Position numbers and translations under genes: made by a program. Of a stretch of DNA of 64,000 nt, positions 26,638 through 36,128 are shown piece after piece (within the stretch, counting starts at the first letter, position 1; every line of letters starts with the position of its first letter). The DNA comes from Pseudomonas sp. G.S.17 (GTDB lineage Bacteria; Pseudomonadota; Gammaproteobacteria; Pseudomonadales; Pseudomonadaceae). The DNA is taken from NCBI RefSeq assembly GCF_038096165.1, contig NZ_CP151076.1, positions 4,213,501 to 4,277,500 of the forward strand. Direction: 5' to 3'. The notes under the pieces are model-generated. The model did not search any database. It was not told where the DNA came from and saw only the letters and a list, made by a program, of their open reading frames with translations.

Positions 26638-27459
26638 ATGCGTACGCTTGAACTCGCGGGGCAGACCGTACCGGTCTTGGGTCAGGGGACTTGGCACATG
26701 GGTGAAGACCCGCGTCAGCGCTCCGTGGAAATTGCCGCGCTGTGCCAAGGGATCGAGCTGGGCATGACCCTGATCGACACCGCCGAAATGTATGCCGATG
26801 GCGCCGCCGAACAAGTGGTGGGCGCAGCCATCGCCGGGCAGCGGGACAAAGTGTTCGTGGTCAGCAAGGTCTACCCGCATAACGCCAGCCGCACGGGCGT
26901 GCCCGCTGCTTGCGAGCGCAGCCTGAAACGACTGAACACTGACTTTATCGATCTGTACCTGCTGCACTGGCCCGGCCAGTATCCACTGGAAGAAACCGTT
27001 GAAGCGTTCGAACGCCTGCGTGAGGCCGGCAAGATCGGCCGTTGGGGCGTGTCGAATTTCGATGTGCCGGACATGCTGGAGCTGAACAACCCGGACTGCG
27101 CGACCAATCAGGTGTTGTACAACCCGGAAGAGCGCGGCATCGAGTTCGATCTGCTGCCCTGGGCCGAGATCCGGCGCATGCCAACCATGGCGTATTGCCC
27201 GATCGGTCAGGCAGGTAACCTTCTCCATCACCCGGCGTTGCAGGCGGTCGCCGCCCGTCACAACGCAACGCCGGCGCAGATCAGCCTCGCCTGGGTCTTG
27301 CGTCAGGACAACATGATTGCCATTCCCAAGGCGGTTAATCCCGAACACCTGCGCCTCAACCTCGCCGCCGCAGAGCTGAGGCTCACCCCGGAAGATATCG
27401 CCGACCTTGATCGAGCCTGGCCTGCGCCCACCCGCAAGCAGCGTTTGGCAATGGTTTGA
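26638..27459 (+). CDS. Aldo/keto reductase
   Basis: A 273-residue soluble oxidoreductase with the AKR catalytic tetrad: D47 (LIDTAEMY), Y52, K77 (VVSKVYP) and H110 (YLLHWPG). The NADPH-binding end IPKAVNPEHLRLNLAA is also present. Substrate unknown; relatives reduce aldehydes and diketones. It is a single gene 71 bp after the efflux operon with its own SD region (GGGGTT). Confidence 0.9.
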   Translation: MRTLELAGQTVPVLGQGTWHMGEDPRQRSVEIAALCQGIELGMTLIDTAEMYADGAAEQVVGAAIAGQRDKVFVVSKVYPHNASRTGVPAACERSLKRLNTDFIDLYLLHWPGQYPLEETVEAFERLREAGKIGRWGVSNFDVPDMLELNNPDCATNQVLYNPEERGIEFDLLPWAEIRRMPTMAYCPIGQAGNLLHHPALQAVAARHNATPAQISLAWVLRQDNMIAIPKAVNPEHLRLNLAAAELRLTPEDIADLDRAWPAPTRKQRLAMV

Positions 27460-27567
27460 TACGAAACAATCCGTCACAAACCGCAACAAAACTGAAATAA
27501 ACGCTTGTCATGATGCGCCCTTCGTCCATTTGTCACGGACCGGGCGTATCAAGACCTGCGAGCAACC

Positions 27568-28590
27568 ATGAGCCAGAGCATTGTGCAAAAAAACCAGGAT
27601 TCCGACCTGTTCGGCCTGCTCTATGGTTTTCGTTTTCGTCCCGGTGGCGTCGGTGAGGAAATCGGCTCGACCGCCGCCTTGAGTTGCCTGCGCACGCCCG
27701 AAGACCCGGAAGAATTTCTCTGGCTGCACCTGAATCTGGCGCATGCCGGTTGCGAGCGCTGGATGAAAACCCACCTGGAGTTGCCGGAAGAATTCTTCGA
27801 GGCGCTGCACGAAGGTTCGCGCTCGACACGCATTGAGCATGTGGACTCAGCCCTGCTGGCGGTGGTCAACGACGTGGTGTTCGACTTCAATCTGGTGTCC
27901 ACGGACATCTCCACCCTGTGGGTCTGCACCCACCGACAACTGCTGATCACCGCGCGACAATTGCCGTTGCGTTCGGTAGACAAGCTGCGTTCGTCAGTCA
28001 AACGTGGCGAACAGTTTCGCTCGCCCGTGGAGTTGCTGGCGCATTTGCTGCGCGATCAGGGCGAAGTGCTGACTCAGTTTCTGCGCAAGACCAGCGTCAG
28101 CGTGGACAAGATCGAAGATCAGTTGCTGTCGCAACGTCTGAGCAATAACCGTTCGGAACTGGGTGCCATGCGCCGGGTATTGGTCCGTCTGCAGCGGCTG
28201 CTGGCGCTGGAGCCCGGCTCATTGATGCGTCTGCTGCATCGGCCGCCGTACTGGTTGCAGGAAGACGATGTGCAAGAGCTGCGGCAATCCACCGAAGAGT
28301 CAGCGCTGGTGATCAGCGACCTGACGGCACTGGGTGAACGCATCAAGCTGTTACAGGAAGAAATCGCCGCCAACCTCAACGAACAAAGCAGCCGCACCCT
28401 GTTCACCCTGACCGTGGTCACGGTGCTGGCGCTGCCGATCAACATCGTCGCCGGTTTCTTCGGCATGAACGTCGGGGGCATTCCACTGGCTTCCGATCCC
28501 GAGGGTTTCTGGGTGCTGGTCGCGCTGGTGGCGACTTTTACGCTGATCGCCGGGCGCTGGGCGTTTCGCAAGAATCGGGATCAGGCGTAG
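27568..28590 (+). CDS. zntB: ZntB/CorA-family divalent metal transporter
   Basis: A 340-residue CorA-superfamily channel. A large cytoplasmic N-terminal domain is followed by two C-terminal helices, with the G299-M-N301 selectivity motif (GFFGMNVGGIPL) between them. The residues after GMN (VGGIP) are of the ZntB type, associated with zinc transport, rather than the MPE-type loop of CorA. No other metal gene is adjacent. Confidence 0.85.
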   Translation: MSQSIVQKNQDSDLFGLLYGFRFRPGGVGEEIGSTAALSCLRTPEDPEEFLWLHLNLAHAGCERWMKTHLELPEEFFEALHEGSRSTRIEHVDSALLAVVNDVVFDFNLVSTDISTLWVCTHRQLLITARQLPLRSVDKLRSSVKRGEQFRSPVELLAHLLRDQGEVLTQFLRKTSVSVDKIEDQLLSQRLSNNRSELGAMRRVLVRLQRLLALEPGSLMRLLHRPPYWLQEDDVQELRQSTEESALVISDLTALGERIKLLQEEIAANLNEQSSRTLFTLTVVTVLALPINIVAGFFGMNVGGIPLASDPEGFWVLVALVATFTLIAGRWAFRKNRDQA

Positions 28591-28743
28591 AACGCCAACG
28601 CGAAACCCGGTCCCACAAAGCCGAGTTTCCACACCGGACATCTGAAAAGCCGGACTAATTGTCACATCGTTGACTTGTGTCGCAACGCTGTAACATTTTG
28701 TAATGAACATGGGTGCCATCCCTTTCCCACAGGATTGCGCACC

Positions 28744-30360
28744 ATGGTTTCCAGCACACTGGCCCCGGACTCAATCAGACACGCCGACGATTCACGACCG
28801 CAGTTCTCCCGCAAGCCCGGCAAACTCACGATGGGGCTGTTCTTCCTCATCCTCGCCATGGGCCTGTTGTTCACCGCCTACAGCCTGAAACAAGACGTGG
28901 ATGACATGGGCACGGTGGTCACCACCTGGACCCCGTTCCTGCTGCTCGGCGTGGCGCTGGTGATTGCGCTTGGGTTTGAGTTCGTCAACGGTTTCCATGA
29001 CACCGCCAACGCGGTGGCCACGGTGATCTATACCCATTCCTTGCCGCCAAACTTCGCGGTGGCCTGGTCAGGGTTGTTCAACTTTCTCGGTGTGCTGTTT
29101 TCCAGCGGTGCAGTGGCGTTCGGCATCATTGCGCTGCTGCCGGTGGAATTGATCCTGCAAGTCGGCTCCAGCGCCGGTTTCGCGATGATCTTCGCCCTGC
29201 TGATCGCGGCCATCATCTGGAACCTCGGCACTTGGTGGCTGGGCTTGCCGGCTTCTTCCTCGCACACGTTGATCGGCTCGATCATCGGGGTCGGTGTGGC
29301 CAATGCCTTGATGCACGGCCGCGACGGCACCAGTGGCGTGGATTGGTCCCAGGCGACCAAGATCGGCTACTCGCTGCTGCTCTCGCCGCTGGTCGGCTTT
29401 GGCTGCGCGGCATTGTTGCTGCTCGCCATGCGCCTGTTCATCAAGAATCGGGCGCTGTACAAAGCGCCAAAGGGCAATTCGCCACCACCATGGTGGATTC
29501 GCGGCATGCTGATCATCACCTGCACCGGCGTGTCATTCGCCCACGGTTCCAATGACGGACAGAAAGGCATGGGCCTGATCATGCTGATTCTGGTCGGCAC
29601 CCTGCCGATGGCTTATGCCCTGAACCGCACCATGCCCGCTGACCAGTCGATTCAATTCGCTGCTGTCGCCGAAGTGACTCAGCAAGCCTTGAGCCGCAGC
29701 GTCCCCGCCCCTGCTCCGGCTGATCCGCGCCAGACCTTGTCGGCCTACCTGGTCAGCAAACAAGCCACGCCCGAGCTGATCCCGGCGCTGGCGGTCATGG
29801 CTGGCAAGATCGGCATTCAGGTCAAGAGCTACGGCTCGCTGTCAGCCGTGCCCGCCGAAGCAGTGGCCAACGTGCGCAACGACATGTACCTGACGTCGGA
29901 AACCATCCGCCTGATGGAGAAAAACAAGGTCGGCAGTTTCGATACCGATACTCAGGACAAGCTCAAGCTGTTCAAGGACCAGATCGACAGCGCCACCCGC
30001 TTCATTCCAACCTGGGTGAAAATCGCCGTGGCCATCGCCCTTGGCCTGGGAACCCTGGTGGGCTGGCGGCGCATCGTCATCACCGTCGGCGAAAAAATCG
30101 GCAAGACCCACATGACCTACGCCCAGGGCGCCTCGGCGGAAATCGTCGCCATGTTCACCATTGGCGCGGCCGACATGTACGGGCTCCCGGTTTCGACGAC
30201 CCACGTGCTGTCGTCCGGCGTGGCGGGTTCCATGGTCGCCAATGGCTCGGGCCTGCAACTGCGTACCTTGCGTAACCTGGCGATGGCCTGGGTGCTGACG
30301 CTGCCCGCAGCGATCCTGTTGTCGGGCTCGTTGTATTGGGTGTTCATGCACATCTTCTAA
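28744..30360 (+). CDS. PiT-family inorganic phosphate transporter
   Basis: A 538-residue inner-membrane low-affinity phosphate:H+ symporter. The two PiT signatures are F84-HDTANAVATVIYTHSLP near the N-terminus and F265-AHGSNDGQKGMGLIML in the middle. The soluble loop at about 300-410 between the two membrane halves is of the PitA/PitB type. The ATG at 28744 was chosen over an in-frame upstream codon because the preceding residues are cysteine- and histidine-rich and unlike the family. The gene ends before a bidirectional terminator. Confidence 0.9.
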   Translation: MVSSTLAPDSIRHADDSRPQFSRKPGKLTMGLFFLILAMGLLFTAYSLKQDVDDMGTVVTTWTPFLLLGVALVIALGFEFVNGFHDTANAVATVIYTHSLPPNFAVAWSGLFNFLGVLFSSGAVAFGIIALLPVELILQVGSSAGFAMIFALLIAAIIWNLGTWWLGLPASSSHTLIGSIIGVGVANALMHGRDGTSGVDWSQATKIGYSLLLSPLVGFGCAALLLLAMRLFIKNRALYKAPKGNSPPPWWIRGMLIITCTGVSFAHGSNDGQKGMGLIMLILVGTLPMAYALNRTMPADQSIQFAAVAEVTQQALSRSVPAPAPADPRQTLSAYLVSKQATPELIPALAVMAGKIGIQVKSYGSLSAVPAEAVANVRNDMYLTSETIRLMEKNKVGSFDTDTQDKLKLFKDQIDSATRFIPTWVKIAVAIALGLGTLVGWRRIVITVGEKIGKTHMTYAQGASAEIVAMFTIGAADMYGLPVSTTHVLSSGVAGSMVANGSGLQLRTLRNLAMAWVLTLPAAILLSGSLYWVFMHIF

Positions 30361-30376
30361 GCACAAGCCTGTGCAT

Positions 30377-30412
30377 AAAAAGCCGGCGCTTAATCACGCC
30401 GGCTTTTGTTTG
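30377..30412. terminator. Bidirectional rho-independent terminator
   Basis: AAAAGCCGGCG-CTTAATCA-CGCCGGCTTTT: a 7-bp GC stem with A-run before and T-run after, lying between the converging phosphate transporter and egtBD genes. It works in both directions. Confidence 0.9.
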
Positions 30413-30422
30413 CCCGTTTACC

Positions 30423-32573
30423 TCACGCCTTCAGGTTGAACAACGCCACTTGCGGTGCCTCGCTGATCCATTGTTCGCTCACGGTCCAGCCCGCTTGCTC
30501 GGCCAGGGCGGTGAATGCCTCGACGGTGAACTTGTGGGAGTTTTCCGTGTGCAAGCGTTCGCCGGGGTTGAAGTGGAAGGCCTGGCCGGCAACTGTCGCG
30601 GTTTGCTCGACGCGGCTGACCAGATGCATTTCCATGCGCTGCTCCTGAGCATTCCAGGCGGCCAGATGATCGAACGCGTCAACCCGGAACGTGCCATCCA
30701 GCTCGCGATTGATGCGGGTCAGCAGGTTCTTGTTGAAACGCGCGGTGACACCTTGCGCGTCGTCATAGGCCGCGACCAGCGTGGCAGCGTCCTTGACCAG
30801 ATCGACACCGACGATGAAATGGGCGTTTTCCCCCAGCAACGTCTTCGCCGCACGCAGGAATTTCACCGATTGCTCCGGGGTGAAGTTGCCGATGGTCGAA
30901 CCAGGGAAGAAACCGACCCGGGTCAGGCCGTCCGCAGCACGGGGCAGTTTCATGGCGCGGGTGAAGTCATCGATTTGCGGCGCCACGGTCAGGTGCGGGT
31001 ATTTCGCTTGAAGCTGGTGCGCCGCCTTGTTCAGGGCATTGGCGCTGATATCAATCGGCACATAGACCGCGATGTGTGGCGCAGCGTCCAGCAGCAAACA
31101 GGTTTTCTCGCTGGCGCCGCTGCCAAACTCCACCAATGCCGCGCCTTGGGGAATCGACGCGGCCACTTGTGCAGCCACGTCGGTCAACAGACGGGTTTCA
31201 GCGCGAGTCGGATAATATTCGGCGGTATGGCAAATGGCTTCGAACAACTCTGAACCGGCAGCATCGTAGAAATACTTCGGCGAGAGGTTTTTTGCGGGCG
31301 AGGACAGCCCGGCAATAACGTCGCGGGCAAATTCGCTGTCATGGGGATTGACCACTCCCGGCTGGCGACTGTCACGGGCCAGGCGCAGACCGGAAACGAC
31401 CCAGCGCTTTTCCGGATGAAAGAAGTTGCGATACGTGGCCCGGGAATGATTGGGCGAAGTGACGCTGGCGCCGCCGCGCAAGACCATCTGGCTGATCATG
31501 AACTTGCCGTTGTATTCCCCCACCGCGCTGGCTGCCGGACGGAATCCGGGATAAGCGCTGTAGGCACTTTGCGTCCACTGCCAGGCGACATCATCGACTT
31601 GCTCCAGCAGCCCCGCTATCGCCGCAGCTTCCCATTCGGCCTCGGTGGGCAAACGCGCATCGGCCCAATGGGCGTAGGCGGCAGCTTCGTAGTAGCTGAT
31701 ATGCGTCACCGGCGCATCACGTTCGATGGTTTCCAGACCGCGCAAACTCATGCGCCGCCAGCCGTGGGTTTCGTCGTGCTGCCAATAGAGCGGCGCGTTC
31801 CAGGCGTTTTCCTGCACCACGGTCCAGCCTTCCGACAGCCACAGGCCTGCCTGGCTGTAGCCGCCCGCCTTCATGAACGCCAGCCATTCGCCATTTGTGA
31901 CCAGACGATCGCTGATTTCGAACGATTGCAGGTACGTGGTGTGGCGCGGGCCTTCGTTATCGAAGGCGAATTGCGTGCCCTGATGGCCGATTTCGGTCAG
32001 ACCGCCCTTGAGCGGCTTGTATTGACCGCGCCGCCCGGCAGCATCCTTGGGCCAGCCAGAATCGTAGGCCGGCTTGAGTGACGAGGTGCTGAACAGGTGC
32101 AGGATGTCCATCAACAGCAATTCCTGATGTTGCTCTTCATGGGCCAGGCCCAGTTCGATCAGGCTGTCGAGTGCTTCCGGCAAGGGGCTTTGCAGCAGCC
32201 TGTTCATGTGCTGATCGACATAATTGCGATAAGCCAGCACTTGATCGATGCCGGGCCGGGTCATCAACCCCCGCTGCGGGCGCGGGTGGCGCGGGCCGAC
32301 GGCTTCGTAATAGGAATTGAAGAGATAGGCGAACGTCGGATCGAACGCCGCATACCCTGGGAGGTTCTCGCTGAGCAGGAAGGTTTCGAAAAACCAGGTC
32401 GTGTGCGCCATGTGCCATTTGGCCGGGCTGGCGTCCGGCATCGACTGCACCACCATGTCTTCGGCACTGAGCGGCGCCGCCAGAATTTGCGTGCGGCTGC
32501 GTACGCTTTGATAGCGTTTGAGCAGTTCGTTGGCGACAGGGGTTTGGCGTGGCTCGCGTGAGGGACTGATCAT
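30423..32573 (-). CDS. EgtB-EgtD fusion, ergothioneine biosynthesis
   Basis: A 716-residue protein combining two steps of ergothioneine synthesis. Residues 1 to about 405 are EgtB: a DinB-like domain with the iron ligands H57 (WHMAHTTWFFE), H145 and H149 (HEEQHQELLLMD), then an FGE-sulfatase-like domain (RLPTEAEWEAAA, VLRGGASVTSPNHSRATYRN). From about 412 the sequence is EgtD histidine N-alpha-trimethyltransferase: KYFYDAAGSELFEAI, VEFGSGASEKTCLLLDA, FFPGSTIGNFTPEQ and RLHTENSHKF. The frame is uninterrupted across the junction (near 31322-31360). No egtA, egtC or egtE is near, so the thiol donor (cysteine or gamma-glutamylcysteine) is unresolved. A GTG near the junction could allow separate EgtD synthesis. 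Confidence 0.88.
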   Translation of the reverse strand: MISPSREPRQTPVANELLKRYQSVRSRTQILAAPLSAEDMVVQSMPDASPAKWHMAHTTWFFETFLLSENLPGYAAFDPTFAYLFNSYYEAVGPRHPRPQRGLMTRPGIDQVLAYRNYVDQHMNRLLQSPLPEALDSLIELGLAHEEQHQELLLMDILHLFSTSSLKPAYDSGWPKDAAGRRGQYKPLKGGLTEIGHQGTQFAFDNEGPRHTTYLQSFEISDRLVTNGEWLAFMKAGGYSQAGLWLSEGWTVVQENAWNAPLYWQHDETHGWRRMSLRGLETIERDAPVTHISYYEAAAYAHWADARLPTEAEWEAAAIAGLLEQVDDVAWQWTQSAYSAYPGFRPAASAVGEYNGKFMISQMVLRGGASVTSPNHSRATYRNFFHPEKRWVVSGLRLARDSRQPGVVNPHDSEFARDVIAGLSSPAKNLSPKYFYDAAGSELFEAICHTAEYYPTRAETRLLTDVAAQVAASIPQGAALVEFGSGASEKTCLLLDAAPHIAVYVPIDISANALNKAAHQLQAKYPHLTVAPQIDDFTRAMKLPRAADGLTRVGFFPGSTIGNFTPEQSVKFLRAAKTLLGENAHFIVGVDLVKDAATLVAAYDDAQGVTARFNKNLLTRINRELDGTFRVDAFDHLAAWNAQEQRMEMHLVSRVEQTATVAGQAFHFNPGERLHTENSHKFTVEAFTALAEQAGWTVSEQWISEAPQVALFNLKA

Positions 32574-32826
32574 TGGTGTTCATCTCCGGCGTGGCCGCGA
32601 CCTGTGTGTTCAGGTAATGCGGCGTAGAGCGTTTCTTGATGTTTCTTTATGAGCGGCGGCAGGGAGTTTGAGGTGCGACGAGCGCGGAATGTTCAAACCG
32701 TATATCCGAACGGGGACGCGGCCCAAAGGGAACGTTTACCAGCACTGTGGATCGGAACACACAATCACTTGAATACTTTCCCCTTTCGACGGGCTTATTG
32801 TAGGTGCCGACTTGCACACAGGATCC

Positions 32827-32916
32827 GTAGGACCGGCTTTAGCCGGGAGGGCGCAGGGTCTGACGACGCAACTGCTGAAAATGTACCGGCCTCCTCCCGG
32901 CTAAAGCAGGTCCTAC
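32827..32916. repeat. REPIN (GTAGGACCGGCTTTAGCCGG family)
   Basis: Direct REP at 32827-32850 and inverted REP at 32893-32916, the latter slightly changed (AAAGCAGGTCCTAC). The outer end of the inverted copy is where the MITE is inserted; TACGGGA continues on the far side of the MITE. The remaining bases of the gap from 32574 to 32826 show nothing beyond the egtBD promoter region. Confidence 0.85.
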
Positions 32917-32917
32917 G

Positions 32918-33057
32918 CAGACTGTGTGAAAACGTCACGAGCGAAGGCAAGACAAGGCAAAAACAGCCGGAAAAGCGGAGTCTAGGTGTTCTAAATGAGC
33001 ATTTTCCGCCTGTTTTTAACGCAGTATTGCCGAGCGCAGTAGTTTTCACACAGTCTG
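32918..33057. mobile_element. MITE, 140 bp, copy 1
   Basis: A non-coding element bounded by 17-bp terminal inverted repeats: CAGACTGTGTGAAAACG and AGTTTTCACACAGTCTG, which match as inverted copies at 16 of 17 positions. It is flanked by a 4-bp duplication TACG (32914-32917 and 33058-33061). The interior has a second imperfect palindrome (AAAAACAGCCGGAAAA with ATTTTCCGCCTGTTTTT). A 163-bp copy is at 59954-60116. No transposase is present, so it must be mobilised in trans. Confidence 0.88.
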
Positions 33058-33133
33058 TACGGGATGTATTCAGGGTCAAGACGGTATCAACCTGTTTGCT
33101 GCGCGCTCACCACCCACAAGGCTGTGCCGATTC

Positions 33134-34813
33134 ATGAGCAATAAGTATGCGCCCCGTGACTGGGAGCCCCATGAGCGCCCTACCCTGCCGGGTTCGCCGT
33201 CCACGCCGCTGCATTCGACCGGCAAGCGCTGGGCATTTGCGCTGGTAGGCATCATTGTTGCGCTGACCGGCGGCCTGGGTAACGCCCTGGTGGTTGCCAA
33301 CCTTCCCTATCTCCAAGGCTCACTCGCTGCAACGACGGCCGAGATTGCCTGGCTGCCCGCTGCGTACGTCATGACCAATGTGTCGATGAACCTGCTGCTG
33401 GTGAAGTTTCGTCAGCAATTCGGTCTGCGGGCCTTCACCGAAGTGTTCCTGGTGCTGTATGCCTTGGTGACATTCGGCCATCTGTTCGTCAATGACATCA
33501 ACTCGGCGATTGCCGTGAGGGCCGCGCACGGCATGGTCGGCGCAGCGCTGTCCACGTTGGGCCTGTATTACATGATCCAGGCGTTCCCGACCAAATGGCG
33601 CTTGAAAGCCCTGGTGCTTGGGCTGGGAACGGCGCAGCTGGCAGTACCGATGGCGCGGCTGGTCTCGGAAGATCTGCTGCAGATTGCCGAGTGGCGTGGC
33701 TTGTACCTGTTTGAACTGGGCATGGCCCTGCTTTCCCTGGGCTGCGTCCTGCTTCTGAAGTTACCGCCGGGTGATCGCTTCAAGGCGTTTGAAAAACTCG
33801 ACTTCCTGACTTTTGGCCTGCTCTCCTCCGGCTTCGCCTTGCTCTGCGCGGTGCTGTCGCTGGGGCGCATCGACTGGTGGCTGGAGCAAACCTGGATCGG
33901 CGTTGCGACAGCGGCCTCCATTGCGCTGATCATGGCGGGATTGGCCATCGAGCATAATCGGCGCAATCCGTTGCTGATCACCCGCTGGCTGGGCAGCGGC
34001 AAGATCCTGCGCCTGGCGCTGGCGGTGATCCTGTTTCGCGTGGTGCTGTCGGAACAATCCATCGGCGCGGTAGGTTTTCTTCAAGCCTTGAACATGGGCT
34101 CCGAACAGTTGCACACCCTCTATGCGGTGATGTTGCTCGGCAGCGTCGCGGGCCTGGCGGTCAGTGCCTGGACGATCAATCCAGCGCATCTGTTCACGCC
34201 GCTGATCATTTCTCTGGCGATGATGGCGACCGGCGCGTGGATGGACAGCGGCGCGACCAACCTGACCCGTCAATCGAACATGTACCTCAGCCAGTTCCTG
34301 CTGGCGTTTGGGGGGACGTTTTTCCTTGGGCCGACCTTGGTCCTGGGGGTCAGCGGGGTCATTGCCAACCCGCGCAACATGGTGAGTTTTTCCGTGTTGT
34401 TCGGGATCACCCAGAACATTGGCGGCCTGATCGGCTCGGCGGCGCTGGGCACTTTCCAGATCGTGCGGGAGAAATTTCACTCAAGCATCCTCGTGGAGCA
34501 TCTGACCCTGATCAATCCACAGGTGCAGGCACGCTTGCAAAGCTCCGGCGCCAGCTATGCTGGCGCTATCGCCGATCCTTCGGCGCGCACCAATCAAGGC
34601 ATTCGCGCTATTGCGACCGCCGCCACCCGGGAAGCCAACGTACTGGCCTATAACGACGTGTTCATGCTCATCGCCGTGATTGCCGTGTTGACCATGATCT
34701 GGATCTCGATACGCGGGATCTGGCTGAAAATGACGACTCAACCGATTACACCTGCGTCTCCCGCGCCGGTGGCTTCGACTTCCGTAACTTCCAGTGGCGC
34801 CACCTCTTCATGA
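33134..34813 (+). CDS. MFS drug efflux permease (DHA2/EmrB-like)
   Basis: A 559-residue inner-membrane transporter with about 14 predicted membrane segments, as in the DHA2 family. The first half has a family-like start LTGGLGNALVVANLPYLQGS. A proline/serine/threonine-rich tail follows the last helix. Its stop overlaps the start of the HlyD-type adaptor gene (ATGA), so the two form an EmrAB-like pump. The promoter region contains the MITE and a REPIN, 77 bp and more upstream. Substrate unknown. Confidence 0.88.
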   Translation: MSNKYAPRDWEPHERPTLPGSPSTPLHSTGKRWAFALVGIIVALTGGLGNALVVANLPYLQGSLAATTAEIAWLPAAYVMTNVSMNLLLVKFRQQFGLRAFTEVFLVLYALVTFGHLFVNDINSAIAVRAAHGMVGAALSTLGLYYMIQAFPTKWRLKALVLGLGTAQLAVPMARLVSEDLLQIAEWRGLYLFELGMALLSLGCVLLLKLPPGDRFKAFEKLDFLTFGLLSSGFALLCAVLSLGRIDWWLEQTWIGVATAASIALIMAGLAIEHNRRNPLLITRWLGSGKILRLALAVILFRVVLSEQSIGAVGFLQALNMGSEQLHTLYAVMLLGSVAGLAVSAWTINPAHLFTPLIISLAMMATGAWMDSGATNLTRQSNMYLSQFLLAFGGTFFLGPTLVLGVSGVIANPRNMVSFSVLFGITQNIGGLIGSAALGTFQIVREKFHSSILVEHLTLINPQVQARLQSSGASYAGAIADPSARTNQGIRAIATAATREANVLAYNDVFMLIAVIAVLTMIWISIRGIWLKMTTQPITPASPAPVASTSVTSSGATSS

Positions 34814-35976
34814 CCGAACCGACCACGCCGACGCCAGCCAACCCGGCCCCCGCGTCTTCCGCACCACCTCCTCCAGCGCCGGCACCCGCGACCAGCCAGC
34901 CACGCTCATTGCGCACCCGAATCGTCTCCTCGGTGATTTTCGGCAGCGTTGCCCTGATCGGCATTCTGATTGTGCTGTACGCCTGGCAACTGCCGCCGTT
35001 CGGCAGTCCGATAGAAAGCACCGAAAACGCGCTGGTGCGCGGGCAAACCACGATCATCGGCCCGCAGTTGAGCGGTTACGTCTACGAAGTGCCGGTCCAG
35101 GACTTCCAGTTCGTCAAGCAGGGCGACTTGCTGGTGCGGCTCGATGACCGAATCTATCGCCAGCATCTGGATCAGGCCGTGGCGCAACTGGGCATCCAGA
35201 AAGCTGCACTCGCCAATAATCTGCAACAGCGCCGCAGCGCAGAAGCGACTATCGTGCAACGCAAGGCAGCCTTGGAAAGCAGCATCGCGCAAGGGCGCAA
35301 GGCCTCGGCGGATTTGCGCCGCAGCCAGGCGTTAGTGACCGACGGTTCCATATCGAAAAGCGAACTGGATGTTGCCCGGGCCGCCGACGCTCAAGCGACC
35401 GCCGCCACCGCCGAGGCCAGAGCCGTGCTGGAGATCGCCCGGGAAGACTTGCAAACCGTGATCGTCAATCGCGGTTCGTTGGAAGCTTCGGTGGCCAATG
35501 CCGAAGCCGCCATTGAACTGGCCCGTATTGACCTGACCAACACACGCATTCTCGCGCCTCGGGACGGGCAGCTTGGGCAGATCGGCGTGCGCCTGGGTGC
35601 CTACGTGAACTCCGGCGCGCAATTGATGGCACTGGTGCCGAACCGGCTGTGGATCATTGCCAATATGAAGGAAACCCAGATGGCCGACGTACGTCTCGGT
35701 CAGCCGGTGACGTTCAGTGTCGATGCGCTGAATCACCAGAAGATGAACGGTCGCGTGCAACGTATCGCCCCCGCCACCGGCTCGGAGTTCAGCCTGCTGC
35801 CGGCGGACAATGCCACGGGTAACTTCGTCAAGATTGCCCAGCGGATTCCGGTGCGCATCATCGTCGAGCCCAATCAGCCGCTTGCCGAACATCTGCGCCC
35901 GGGCATGTCGGTGGTGGTCAGCATCGATACCAGCCGGGATGGTGAAATTCCACCCGATCCGGGCACCGAAGACTGA
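34810..35976 (+). CDS. HlyD/EmrA-family membrane fusion protein
   Basis: A 388-residue adaptor. After an unusually proline/alanine-rich cytoplasmic N-terminus (about 1-35) there is one membrane helix (about 42-62). The lipoyl halves follow (IGPQLSGYVYEVPVQDFQFV and NTRILAPRDGQLGQIGVRLG), with a long coiled-coil hairpin (about 115-230) and a beta-barrel. The partner MFS gene is just upstream. No outer-membrane channel gene is adjacent, so a TolC-like protein from elsewhere would be used. Confidence 0.9.
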   Translation: MTEPTTPTPANPAPASSAPPPPAPAPATSQPRSLRTRIVSSVIFGSVALIGILIVLYAWQLPPFGSPIESTENALVRGQTTIIGPQLSGYVYEVPVQDFQFVKQGDLLVRLDDRIYRQHLDQAVAQLGIQKAALANNLQQRRSAEATIVQRKAALESSIAQGRKASADLRRSQALVTDGSISKSELDVARAADAQATAATAEARAVLEIAREDLQTVIVNRGSLEASVANAEAAIELARIDLTNTRILAPRDGQLGQIGVRLGAYVNSGAQLMALVPNRLWIIANMKETQMADVRLGQPVTFSVDALNHQKMNGRVQRIAPATGSEFSLLPADNATGNFVKIAQRIPVRIIVEPNQPLAEHLRPGMSVVVSIDTSRDGEIPPDPGTED

Positions 35977-36128
35977 CACGCGCTGTCGGCCCATGCATGA
36001 ATGCCTTGGCGTTTTGCAGGAATGCCGATTGTGCTTGGCAAATTTGCACTGGTAGCATCGGCGGTCCTTACTCAGACCGCCCGCCCTAAAATATGAACCC
36101 AAAACAACAATGAACAGGGAGTTTGCAG

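Noticed and set aside
28688..28704. Pho-box-like repeat before the phosphate transporter gene (CTGTAACATTTTGTAAT)
   Set aside because: The two TGTAA half-sites are 10 bp apart instead of the 11-bp period of Pho boxes, and Pit transporters are often not Pho-controlled.
30423..32573. OvoA (ovothiol synthase), also a fusion of sulfoxide synthase and methyltransferase
   Set aside because: The C-terminal part matches EgtD-type histidine trimethyltransferase (KYFYDAAGSELFE, HTENSHKF), not the OvoA methyltransferase.
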